Assembly (NCBI GenBank): GCA_009763385.1 | Contig: CM019826.1 | Span: forward strand, 57,905,127 to 57,969,126 | Direction: 5' to 3' | DNA length: 64,000 nucleotides | DNA from: Coix lacryma-jobi var. lacryma-jobi | Taxonomy: Eukaryota; Streptophyta; Magnoliopsida; Poales; Poaceae | Part shown: one piece after another, positions 45,821 to 56,029 of the stretch | How positions within the stretch are numbered: the first letter of the stretch is position 1 | Layout: each line of letters starts with the position of its first letter | Program-made: the position numbers and the translations under genes | The notes under the pieces: generated by a model | Told to the model about the DNA's origin: nothing | Databases searched by the model: none | The model's input: the letters and a program-made list of their open reading frames with translations, nothing else

Positions 45821-47479
45821 TGTTTACACTAGATTTTGGATCGAAAAAATTATTATTTTGTAAGCACAAACGGCTGGTTTACTAAGGAAGGAATCAACCA
45901 GAAAAAATTAAGAAGCTTATATTAGTTCAAGCGTGACCAGAAGAATTCGTATGGACCAGCATGATAGGCTTCGAAGACATGTCGGACTCGGCCAAGGAGT
46001 TCAAGTCCGGGTCATTTTTATTTTACCTATTATGTAACCTAGTCGTGTTAGGGCAGGAGTCAACCGGGTTATAAATAGTTAGAAAGCCGAATTTTGTAGA
46101 GAGACCCCCAATCAATCAACACATCGGCCACCGACCAAAACCCTAGGAGTAGGAGTAACGTAGATCTCGGCGAGACCTTCAATCAGGCAGGGCTGCATCG
46201 GCTTCGACCGACCTCCGGTTTGCTTGTAAGTTTCACAAATGGCTCGTGTCATTGTTCAATAAGGCTGTATTTGGCATAAACCAAACTCTTGTTACGCTAT
46301 GACATGGCTAGTCATTGGTCCAAGTTCGTCTTTTGTAAGACTGTCTTGACTCTGATCAATCTCTTACTTTAGTCAATCTTGACTAGTTATCGGCTCTATT
46401 AGTTTGGCAATCTAATAGATTCATTAAGTTATCGATGTTGTTTTATGTTTTAGTTTGTTTCTTTATGTTTCAAACAACATCTTGCCCAATCAAGATTGAC
46501 AAAGTGGCTTAAGCTTGAAGGACGCTTAGTTTCGGCTATCCCGAGGTTTTTTCATGCTCACAATAGAGAAAATAGCCGATTCAAGCTCTCATCGACTATT
46601 TTGTCCATCTTGGTTGTTACGTGTTGTGCGTTCGAGATATCTGATAAAACTATGATCTTGATCTAAGAACCAGTAGATTCAATCTTGCATGTTTATTATG
46701 GCTGTATTTTCGAATCCCACTGATATATATGATAGATTAGATTTGCTTGATCTTAAGTTGAGTCATGGTTTTAACGGATAGATCTTGTTCGTGCCTCATG
46801 GACCCTGTATCAGTTAAATAGCCGATCCAGTTATACTTTCTTCATAATGTGCGCTTTTAAATCTGCCTGGAATCAATGTATCTGCTCGTTGCACTGGACG
46901 TGATCTAGTTTGATCATCATTATGGCTGCATGGAGACACCCCACTGTTGATGTTTAGACTATCTTATCGATCTATTTGTTATTATGGCTGCATGGAAACA
47001 CTCCACTGTTAACAGATAGAACTGCCTGTGCAATTAGTCGATACGTTGTTTTCACACTGTTTGGATGTAGACATAGATTTATACTTCCGTTAACATGTTA
47101 AAGCTCATCGGTTGTTTGTCTATTCTAAATGCTCTTTTACATATATCATAGCCATCATGCTTCATATTTTTTCAATGCATTTAATACAATCTCCTGGGAG
47201 TTGACTTGGTAGTCAATGTCCTAAAGACAAATGGCTATATCAGAGCCGTACAATTTGGAACTGTCTGGCACCAAACTAGCAGGTTCCACAATTTGACAAC
47301 CTTTTTCTTCTCCTTGTCAATTGCAGGTCAAATTGTCTGGCACGCCCGAAGTCCATCTCGCTAAGATTCGGCTCCACCATCTGCTGAAGGTTTAGGAGGT
47401 CAGGACCTTGCTTCGTACGCCCTCTGAGGACCATGCACTCGAGTGTGTTGGCGTGATTGACTGAAATTTTACGTCAACA
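45821..47479 (+). repeat. E5 5' LTR (1,659 bp)
   Basis: Starts TGTTTACACTAG exactly where similarity to the E1 LTR stops, and ends ATTTTACGTCAACA (TGTT...AACA). A Gypsy-style primer site follows within 10 bases. The second LTR lies outside the window, so the ends are inferred from the insertion point and motif rather than from a repeat pair. Confidence 0.75.
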
Positions 47480-47487
47480 CATTCTTT

Positions 47488-47503
47488 TGGCACGTCCGGT
47501 GGG
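47488..47503 (+). other. E5 primer-binding-site-like motif
   Basis: TGGCACGTCCGGTGGG, resembling the TGGCGCGCCCGGTGGG-type leader motif of several grass gypsy elements. The priming tRNA is not assigned. Confidence 0.6.
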
Positions 47504-47520
47504 CCACAAATTGTCTCATC

Positions 47521-49465
47521 ATGAAAATCAACAATGAAGACGTGCTGAATGTAACAATGGATGAGCTTCCAGAAGAGCTTCGGTGCATGGTAGAGGAGAC
47601 TGTTGAACAATATCATTACATATGTCTACTGAGTTTCAGCAGAAATAGAGATAAGAAGATTATCCAGAAGCCTCATCTTTCAAGCGTGGTTCCGAAGGAC
47701 ATGAGGATCCAATGATTCAGATACAGCACAATGCTATGCGAGAAGTGATCAACAAAACAATGTCAACTACCCTGATGAATTATAACAAAGTTTTCCTCAA
47801 CAGCCTCATGAATGCCATTAAAGAAGCTTTTAACTTGGGTGGTTACAGAAGAGGTCCAGTTTATACTATTGGGAACAATCAAGGAGCTGGAACCTCTGCA
47901 GGACCTCAGATCAATGGTCCGAATGGCAATGGAAACCAGATGATGGTTAGCCCTGGGGGCGTAACACCGCAGCCAGTGCAACAACCGTATAATATATACT
48001 CATCGGCTATAAATATAGCTCCTCATGCAAGGCGCATTACTAGAGACTTCAATGCACCACCATATCATGGAGCGTGGCACCTGGTGATATTCCTCAGGGA
48101 TATCATTATGTCTCGGATTTTTATACCTTGGATGCTCAGGAGAACCTGGGATATAATAGCAATACTTTCGGGGGACAGAACATCAGCTGTCAAAGGCCGG
48201 TGAATCAAATTGATCAACTGATGAATCGGGTAACTGATCTGGTTCAAAAGCAATTTGGCTTGACGCCAAAATCTAAAGTGACTGGCTACAAAAAGCCATA
48301 TCCAGAATAGTTTGATCAGGTTGTTCTTCCTCCAAGATATAGAATCCCTGATTTTACCAAATTCACAGGAACCGGCTCAGTAACAACCATGGAACATATA
48401 ACCCAGTTTCTAGTCTAGCTTGGGGAGATTGGTGATGAAGCAGCACTTAAAGTCAAAATGTTCCATCTGTCTCTATCTGGTTCGGCTTTTTCATGGTTTT
48501 CATCTCTGCCACCCAATTCCATTCAGAGCTGGGAGGATCTGGAAGACAAGTTTCATAAATATTTTGACTTTGGAGTATTGGAGAAAGGCCTGGTAGACTT
48601 AATCGATACAAGGCAAGGGAATAACGAGACTGGATGCCAGTACCTTCAAAGGTTCAGAGAGATGAAGAATCAATGCTATTCCTTGTCATTGTCGGATCCA
48701 GAGGTGGTTAGCATTGTAATTCGAGGGTTAATACCTGCTATCAGCGAAAAAATCAGCTTTGGTTGTAACAATATGGCCGATTTAGCCAAAAAGGTGGCAA
48801 ATATTGATGCTCAGAATCAGTACAATCAAGTCTTTAAGCCCAAGAAAGCCTATAATACAGAGAGCCATTTCTTCCTGCAAGATGAAAGCGATGATTCAAG
48901 TGATGAAAATGAGGATGAAGTAGCTGTTGTAGACTGGGCTTGGAGAAACAACGAGTATATACCTTGGGCAAAGGCTAAAAGTGCCGAAAAAGATGTAAAG
49001 TATAGCTTTGACATCACTAAGGCCGACAAGATATTTGACTACTTGCTGGAGAAGGGTCAGATCAAGTTAACTGGGAATCACAGTATCCCATTGGCTTACT
49101 GCAAATTTCATAATTCTAGTACCCATACTACTAATGATTGCTGAGTTTTCAGAGATATGATCCAGAGGGCTATCATTAAAGGAAGGATAGGCCTAGAAAA
49201 AGCCAAGGGCATGAGCATCAATGGTCATCCTTTTCCACAGAACATGGTAGCTCCTGCACCTCGGAGTGAGGTCAAAGTGTTGACTTCTGACAAAGCCAAG
49301 GCAGCCGGGACGGTTAATCCAAAGAAACAGCTAACAACCAAGGAGTACCAGGAGATGAAAGGACACAAAAATACTGATCAACGTGATCAACCTGAAACTT
49401 CCAAGGCTGGTGAAGCAAGAAGACGTCTGACTGTTAGAATTTTATTGAACAAGTGGCAACGTTAG
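47521..49465 (+). pseudogene. E5 gag
   Basis: Starts near ATG 47521 and frameshifts before 47712 and near 48074. From 48074 one frame continues into the protease. The Ty3/gypsy gag domain (48458-49144) includes FSWFSSLPPNSIQSWEDLEDKF (retrotransposon gag family) and an atypical Cys/His end, YCKFHNSSTHTTNDC. Stops are TAG 48308-48310, a TAG near 48416 (Gln position), TGA 49142-49144 (Arg position) and TAG 49463-49465. It would form the particle shell; this copy cannot. Confidence 0.85.
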
Positions 49466-50599
49466 AAGTTAAGGAGCCAAATTCAAAGGGAAAGGGATGA
49501 GCAGGAATATCAAGAGTGGCTCGAAGAGGAAGAGTATAGGAGGTCTCGAGAAAAAGGAAGGCGTATTAGAGATAAAGAAAGGAATCATTGGGACTGTCCT
49601 TTCTTCAGACATTGTTGGAATGAAGACTTAAAACTTCCTACGCTTCGTAATTGCCCAGAATGCAGTGATCAGTATCGGGAGTATAGGCAGTCGAGAGACA
49701 ACCGTCGATCTGTACATGAAAGATTGAGATTTGAAAAGACAGATCGGCGCATAAAAAATGAAAATGTTCATAATCGGCTTGGAGTAAGATTAGCCGATCG
49801 TGATTATCCTTGGCAAGAGGGACAATGGTGTCCTAGTGGCTTGACCAAAAACCAGAAGCGACGGGTTCAAAGACTAAGAAATGACAAAATCCAAAAGAAA
49901 AAACTCAAAGTCTGGCAAGTAAAGCAGATAGCCGATAAAGGTGAATCATCGGCTAATATCGTTGCTCTGTTCTTCCTACCTGCTGAGTTTAGATCCTCTG
50001 ATCATGAAGAAGAATCTGATGGTGAAGAAGCAATTGCTCAGTGGATCTATCAAGCAGAAGGGGCCACGTTTCAAAAACGCGAGAGACATTCTCATTTGAA
50101 AGCTCTGTATTTAAAAGGGTTTGTTGATGGAAGACCTCTGAATAGGATGTTAGTTGATAGAGGGGCAACTGTTAATTTAATGCCATATGCTACCTTTACA
50201 AAGCTTGGCAAAACTACACAAGACTTGACTCAGACCGATATGAGGTTGACCGACTTTGCTGGTAACATATCGGCTACTAAAGGTGTTGTATGTGTCGAGT
50301 TGACGATTGGCAGCAAGAGTATGCCGACTACCTTCTTTGTGGTCGGTGCAAAAGGATCCTACAGTGTGCTTCTTGGAAGGGATTGGATCCACGCCAATTG
50401 TTGTGTTCCATCTACCATGCATCAGAATGTGATTCAGTGGATCGGCGACACTATGGAAGTGGTACCAGCCAATTCAATTGTTAGTGTTGCTTACTCAGAC
50501 CCTGATGTTTGGAACTTTGATAACATGGAGTGCTTTTCCAAGAAGATGTTTGAAGAAGACTTTCTCAAGACAATTGACGATAGTCAACAGCCGATTTAA
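49466..50599 (+). pseudogene. E5 Arg/Lys-rich linker and aspartic protease
   Basis: Same frame as gag. A charged linker holds a second Cys-rich segment (CPFFRHCW...NCPEC, near 49600-49665). The retropepsin domain follows from about 50090. The active site reads VDRGATVNLMP, with Asp at 50156-50158 and Arg (AGA, 50159-50161) where family members have Ser or Gly. This should inactivate the enzyme. The frame is open from 49724 to the natural-looking stop at 50599. Normal Tat elements continue into RT; here the coding frame ends in AT-rich non-coding sequence. Confidence 0.85.
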
Positions 50600-51037
50600 G
50601 CAGTCGGCTTCAAAAAATGTTTCTGGTGGATTAGTCCGCTGACGTAGATTTTGCATCGGCGCCATGGTTATAACGAGCCAAGGTCGATGTAGTGTTAGTT
50701 AAGTTTATTTCTTTTTAGAGTTTGAGCGAAAGGTTGTTTTGTTTGACTTTATAGCCGATACTAATGTATCGCCTTCAGAACAAAATAGCCGATATGTATA
50801 TATCGTCTTTTGATATCTAGTTGATAGCCGATGCTATGGAAGTATCGCCTTTAGAATATTCAACAAAAGAAATAAATCAAAGGAAGAGTTTTGGAAACAC
50901 AGCAGCACAACACAAAGGATGTCAAGCAGCAATATTTAACAGAATTATTTAAGCCTGACGATGCAGGGGCAGGCTTGTTGTTGTTCAGCTTGTTCGGCCA
51001 CCGAGTCGGATTTACAAAAGAAACATTAGAGATTAAA
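50600..51037. other. E5 non-coding spacer with three hairpins
   Basis: Between protease and the 3' end of the first antisense gene. Three consecutive units at about 50751-50855 each begin ATAGCCGAT and fold as hairpins (CGATAC/GTATCG, CGATAT/ATATCG, CGATGC/GTATCG), each followed by GCCTT or GTCTT. It may hold the end of the gag-pro transcript and the terminator of the antisense gene; no polyadenylation signal could be singled out. Confidence 0.6.
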
Positions 51038-51924
51038 CTAGTCTAGATGCAGCTTGTTCCGGAGATCCTCCAGGTGCGACACCTCCGTCACGGCGAGCCC
51101 CAGGGGTTGGAATTCCTCCACCAGCTCCCTGAAGTCTTCCCTCGTCCTGGCGCCGACAGAGGAGGGAGAGACTTCCCTGGAGATCTCAGCACCACTGAGT
51201 TCGGCTCCGGCGAGGGCGAAGGTGGCGCCGTGGCAGATGGCGTGAAGGGCCAGCTCCCTGATGCGCGTCCTGACATCATCCAGGCGCGTCCTCAGTGTGT
51301 CTCCCCAAGCGTTCACAAAGTCGGCAATCGTCGTGGCCCACCCAGGGAGCCAGCCGAGCCGCTGTTGGAGTTCTACGATTGGACAAAAAGAGACTAAATT
51401 TTAAAAGGATAGCCGATTCAATCAAATCAAAGAACAAATCGGCTAAGTATTTAAAAAAATAGTTACCAAAAGATTGACTAGAACGATTATGCAAAGGTAA
51501 TTGAAATAATGAGTTGAAGGATTTGGAAAGTGTACCAGCGACCCTGGCGTCGGACGCCTCTAAGTGTTCAAGAACACTGTTGAGGCGAGCGCGGAGGACT
51601 TCTCGCTCCTCCACGACACAGGCGTTTCGGCGACGCTCTTCTTCTAGGAGGCGTCGAGTATCGAAAACGCCCCGGATGAAGGCCCAGGCGTTGTCATCCA
51701 GTGCCAACCCATGCCTCGACAAGGTTTGGTTGGGGCCTTGGCCGTCCGCCGGAGGAGAAGGACTACGAAAAGGTTAGGGTTTTCCTCGGATGAATGAGAT
51801 GTTTCGGAGCACAAAGAAGGTGTTGAAGAGGAAATCATTACCCGAGCATACGGCGGTGAGTCACCGGAGGACCGTCCATGGACTCCGATTTCTCGGCGGG
51901 ACGCTTACCGCGGTTATCCACCAT
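51038..51924 (-). CDS. E5 antisense gene A, three exons, unknown function
   Basis: Predicted as complement of exons 51842-51924, 51537(51536)-51762 and 51038-51372. All introns are GT-AG (79 and about 163 bp), and the joined frame is open for 214 residues without a stop. Each exon-exon phase closes correctly (phase 2, then phase 1). The N-terminus is basic (NRGKRPAEK); the middle is Arg/Glu-rich and probably coiled-coil (RRLLEEERRRNACVVEERE); the C-terminus is helical (REDFRELVEEFQPLGLAVTE). No known domain is recognised. Extra antisense ORFs have been described in Tat-lineage elements such as Grande and Retand, and this may be of that kind. Intact splice sites and an open frame beside a decayed gag-pro suggest later loss of function or selection on it. 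Confidence 0.7.
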
Positions 51925-52360
51925 TGATTTGATTGTCGGTTGAAGAAGAAGGGCAGTTGTTGGTTGAGGAGAGCAAAGGACGAAGAGTGAGGCAATGAAT
52001 GCATGGTGTTTTCAAGAAACCGACATTTTGGTATTTATAAGTAAGGCTCGAGAAGGTGAAAGGGCGTCGGTTCGGGAGCACCCTCGGATCCAGATCTTAA
52101 GGTGGATCGACTGAATAAGCCATTTTAATACTAATCGGCTAAAAGAAAGGTCGTCTAGGTAATATCGGCTAAAGGTAGTTGATAAAGTTCCAAGTGTTAA
52201 ATAGATAGCAGAGTATGTTGACACCAATCGGCTGATGAAGAATGTGAATAAGAAAGAGTCGAGAACCAAGGATTACAGATAAACAGAATTACATATTCAA
52301 TACAGATTTCAATATATTCAAGGCATTTAAGCAGATGGCGTCTATTTCATCAATCTCTTT
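51925..52360. other. Spacer between antisense genes A and B
   Basis: Would hold the promoter of gene A and the 3' end of gene B (both minus strand). Contains three ATCGGCT copies (52134, 52164, 52227). No TATA box is clear. Confidence 0.45.
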
Positions 52361-53544
52361 CTAATCTTCTTCGATGGAACCTGGGATTGGTTTCTTCTTG
52401 TCTTTGACATCTTGGAGCTCACCATGAAGAAGTGCTATCTTTTTCTTTTGTTCACGAAGAGCAACATGAATGTTCCCCAGGCTATCTTTCCTCAACTTGA
52501 TCTGTTCATTGATAACTTGGAGCCTACTCAACAACTGATCCCTTTCGGCTTCTAGAGATGACAGGTTGCCGATAAGGACAGTGGAATCTGAATTTAGTTG
52601 ATCTATGGTGTCCTTTGCAGCAACCATGTCAGAAATGCAACGTTGCTCATGGGCTGGCAGGTGTACTTGAGCTTCACATGCCCTGAGTTTGGCTTTGGCC
52701 TTGAAGAGCTTTGATCCAAGGAATTCTATATGAGCAACAGAAGATAAAGTTTCTTTTAGGTCTTCTGGTATATTGTCCTTGATCATATCAAAGATGTCCC
52801 TAATTCCATTTGCGTCCTGCACCAAGTCGGTTATGTTGACCTCTAGAAAGGGGATTAGTGTTTGAAGCCGAGTCTTGACTTCTTCAGATAGATCTCTCGG
52901 GGATTCAGGTGTAGAAGCTTCATCTACATCCATGTAATCTTTCAAGTTAAAAGAGATGATAGGGGAAGAAGGCTCTCCTTGATCCTGCACAAATATATGT
53001 ATAAGTAATCACAGATAAGGAGATGTTGAAAGGAGAAGTGGTGTTGTTTAAAAGACCTGGTCAGATGGGATGATTTGAAGTTTAGGGATGATTGAAGAGG
53101 GCTCAGGAAGTGCATCTGAAAGAAATCTTCATCAGTTTTCAAGGTCATCCACCAAGGAAAATAGAATTATCGGCTAAAAGGCATACCTAGTTGAGGAGAC
53201 TCTTGATCATTGTCAGGAAGAAGGAGCATTTCAGACTCAACATTTCTAGTATCAACCTACTCCTGAGGTAACTTAACATTCTGAGTATCAATCTGCTCCT
53301 GGAAATCAAAAGACAGAAAGGGTTACAGACTTGGTGATGATAACAAGGAGAGGCAGATTTGTATTACCTCTGTATTGACATTTTTTATCAAGGATTGGCT
53401 GCTGTCAGAGGTGTCTCTCTTCTTCTTTTTGGATACAACCTTAGCAGTTGGCTTGTCAGTTTTCTGTTTCTTGGAGGAGCGAGGTTCCTTTATGAAAGTG
53501 TTAAGGGTCTGATCATCTGGGATATTAGAGACTTTCCTCTTCAT
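52361..53544 (-). pseudogene. E5 antisense gene B, four exons, one stop
   Basis: Exons on the minus strand are 53368-53544 (from ATG 53544; the exon may start further right), 53187-53298, 53057-53115 and 52361-52984, with GT-AG introns of 69, 71 and 72 bp. The joined length is exactly 324 codons. One in-frame TAG (53259-53257) breaks exon 2. Exon 1 is Lys-rich with a nuclear-signal-like stretch (KKKKR). Exon 4 is acidic (DVDEASTPESP), then helical and coiled-coil-like (LSSLEAERDQLLSRLQVINEQ) over about 120 residues. No known domain is recognised. E6 inserted only 15 bp upstream of the ATG, so promoter and any earlier exon are cut off. Confidence 0.65.
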
Positions 53545-53559
53545 CAAGGTCTTGATGGT

Positions 53560-54064
53560 TGTTGACGGTCCTTAAACACCTGTTTTACCATCAACAATTG
53601 ACCCTAAAGTCCACCAAAAAGGCATGAAATGTAGTCAAATAGGTTTCAAACTAACCAATTCCACATCTCCATACAATTTTATTTGAATGCAGGATTTGAA
53701 CCAAATTTGGACATATGGACCCACCAGAGGCCAAGCCCACTCAGCAGGGCCCAAATGGGCCTAAGGAGGGTGGCGCCCGCCACCCCTAGGTGGCGCCCGC
53801 CACTTGGGTTGGCCCAAGCTCCACTCCCTGCCATGTCACCGATCCGTGTGACCTCCCCAAGGCCAAATCTTGGCCCTTGGTCACTAGGTCAGTGGCATCG
53901 GAGGGCTCAGGATGAAGTGGCGTGGATCAAGGCTGAATGTCGTTTGCTAGGACATGCAACCGACCTCCAAACCACCTTGGACAACCACCTGGAGGCCGTA
54001 GGATCAAGGACGGTGCATCCAGCGGCCAGGACACTGGCGGCCGCCAGTAGGGGGTGGTGCCCGC
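53560..54064 (+). repeat. E6 5' LTR, left part
   Basis: Matches 63016 to about 63560. It has two GTGGCGCCCGCCAC palindromes at 53770-53783 and 53790-53803 (period 20), where the 3' LTR has four. Cut inside a further GGTGGTGCCCGC palindrome by E7. Confidence 0.92.
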
Positions 54065-55972
54065 TGAAAGTCCTTGTTTGGTTTTGGATAATTGATGTCA
54101 CCTAGAGTACTAACCTTGTCATGAAGTGTTTATGAGCTAGGTTGGTACACTCCAAGTACGAGAGCTAAATGATGATCATGGTATTGGTGGTGATGACCAA
54201 AAGATAGATCAAGTGCTCCACATTTGGAAGAAGAAGAAGAGAAAAACAAAATCCTATGGAGATCAAGGCAAAGGTATAAATAGGATTTTTGTTTTGGCAC
54301 TCAAGACACCGTAGAGGGTGTGAGTGCATTTAGGATAGATAGCCGTACTATTAAGAGGGGAATATCTCAGTGATCACGGTTATCAAGTGCCACTAGGTGG
54401 ATTCATACATGCATATACATTAGGACCTAGTGTGCTAACTCGAATCCTTTGAAAATGTTTGTGAAAATGCCAACACACATGCACAGGATGATGAACACTT
54501 GGTGGTGTTAGCACTTTTGCAAAGGAGAAGTTGTTGAAATAGTTTTGGATCAACACAGAGAAGAAAATGAAGTTTTCTGTGTATGGTCGGTGGTACCGAC
54601 CAGGTGGTCGGTGGTACCGCCCATAGGTGCTGCGTGCAGCCCTCTCTGTGTTGGGGCGTTTTTGGCCTGGCGGTAGTACCGCCATAACCTCGGTACTACC
54701 GCCGGCGGTGGTACCGACCAGAGGGTCGGTGGTACCGTGGCTCTAAAGGGTTTCGCGAGGCTCTCTGTAGATTTGAAAATGGCCTGGCAGTAGTACCGCC
54801 ATTACCTCGGTACTACCGCCCGCGGTGGTACCGACGCAAGGTCGGTAGTAGCTTGCTTTTCGCAGAGCTCTCTGTTCGCGGCCGATTTTGGCTTGGCGGT
54901 AGTACCGCCATAATCTCGGTACTACCGACCTCAGAGGTACCGACCAGAGAGTCGGTGCTTCGCCTAAATCAGCGGGTCGTGTGTTAAACGGCTAGTTTGA
55001 CTCTGTCGGTACTACCGCCCAGGAGGGGTCGGTACTACCGACCAAGCGCAGAAAAGTAGGGTTCGGGCGGTCGTCCTCCCCTCTCTATAAATTGGCCGTG
55101 GCCGCCTTTGGGGAGGACTTCTTGACTCTCTGACTTCTTGAACATCCTCTTGAGCAAGATCTAATCCCTCCCTCCGATCTCTTTGCTTGTTAGTGCGAAT
55201 CCAAGTGAGATCAAGAGATCCAAGTGCATTTGCTTGTGAGTTTGCATCTAGTGGCACTTGGCGATTGTTGTTGCTGCGGATATTCTTATTACTCTTGATG
55301 GTTGCCGCCACCTAGACGGTTTGGAGCAGCGGAGGAGATAAGGCACGAGTGGTGATTGTTCGTGGCCATCTCCCGGTGATTTGTAAGGGGTTTCTTGTAC
55401 CTTCCCCGGCGGAGCGCCAAAGGTAACTCTAGTGGATTGCTCGTAGCTTGTGGATCCCCATCTTGTGTTGGTTGTGCGGCACCCTATTGAGGGTTAGGCG
55501 TGTGATGCCTATTAGCGCGTGAACCTCCAAGTGGGTGTATCGCTACAACGGGGATGTAGCTTGTCGGCAAGCAAGTGAACCTCGGAGGAAAAATTATTGT
55601 GTCAACCTGTCTCCGTGGTATTCTTTGATATTCATCTATTAATCTCTTGCCGGCTCGGTATACACACCTCTATCTCTTGTACTTACATTTGTTACTTTCT
55701 TGCAAGTTAATATTATACCTTGTTGTTAGTTACATTCTCTTATCTTGTGTAGTGATATACATTATTGCTTATTTAGTTGTTGAATAGTTCCTTTGATATT
55801 GTGTGACTTAGAGTTTGTGGTTTTCTAGAATTGTGAATAGGTGGCTTGCATCTGTGTAGAGCTAGCGCAAACTTCGCTTCGCCATTTAGTTGTCTAACTA
55901 GTTTGTTTAAGTGTTGTTGTAGAAAATTTTTATAGGCTATTCACCCCCCCTCTAGCCATTTAGGACCTTTCA
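54065..55972 (+). repeat. E7 5' LTR (1,908 bp)
   Basis: Starts TGAAAGTCCTTGTTTGG and ends TAGGACCTTTCA. The end is fixed by the primer site two bases on; the start by the break in E6 similarity. A palindrome-rich triplication lies at about 54585-55050. Confidence 0.88.
54585..55050. repeat. Palindrome array in E7 LTR (GGTAC core)
   Basis: Three diverged tandem units start at about 54664, 54781 and 54890 (spacing 117 and 109 bp). Each contains GGCGGTAGTACCGCC-type, CGGTACTACCG-type and GGTCGGTGGTACCGACC-type palindromes, with partial copies on both sides. In all there are over ten short palindromes around a GTAC or GGTACC centre. Confidence 0.85.
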
Positions 55973-55974
55973 AT

Positions 55975-55986
55975 TGGTATCGGAGC
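55975..55986 (+). other. E7 primer-binding site
   Basis: TGGTATCGGAGC, one change from the initiator-Met tRNA complement. Confidence 0.9.
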
Positions 55987-56029
55987 AAGGTCACCGTTTA
56001 TTTGAGGCTTAACAACCTTCGGTGTCAAA

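Larger units (their letters stand above)
45821..53559 (+). mobile_element. E5: non-autonomous Tat-like Ty3/gypsy element (gag-protease only)
   Basis: Inserted in the E1 3' LTR after ATCTC. 5' LTR 45821-47479, primer site, gag-protease frame to 50599, then no RT, integrase or RNase H. Instead, two spliced genes lie on the opposite strand (51038-51924 and 52361-53544). The protease region (KALYLKGFVDGRPLNRM, SYSVLLGRDWIHANCC) is that of Tat-lineage elements such as RIRE2 and Grande. Its right part, including the 3' LTR, is cut off by E6 at 53560. The word AGCCGAT recurs through the LTR, genes and introns, which supports this extent. Confidence 0.85.

Noticed and set aside
53683..54105. 140-codon open frame in E6 5' LTR (also at 63080)
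   Set aside because: Lies in LTR U3, composition includes the palindromes, and no family is recognised; it runs across the E7 junction.
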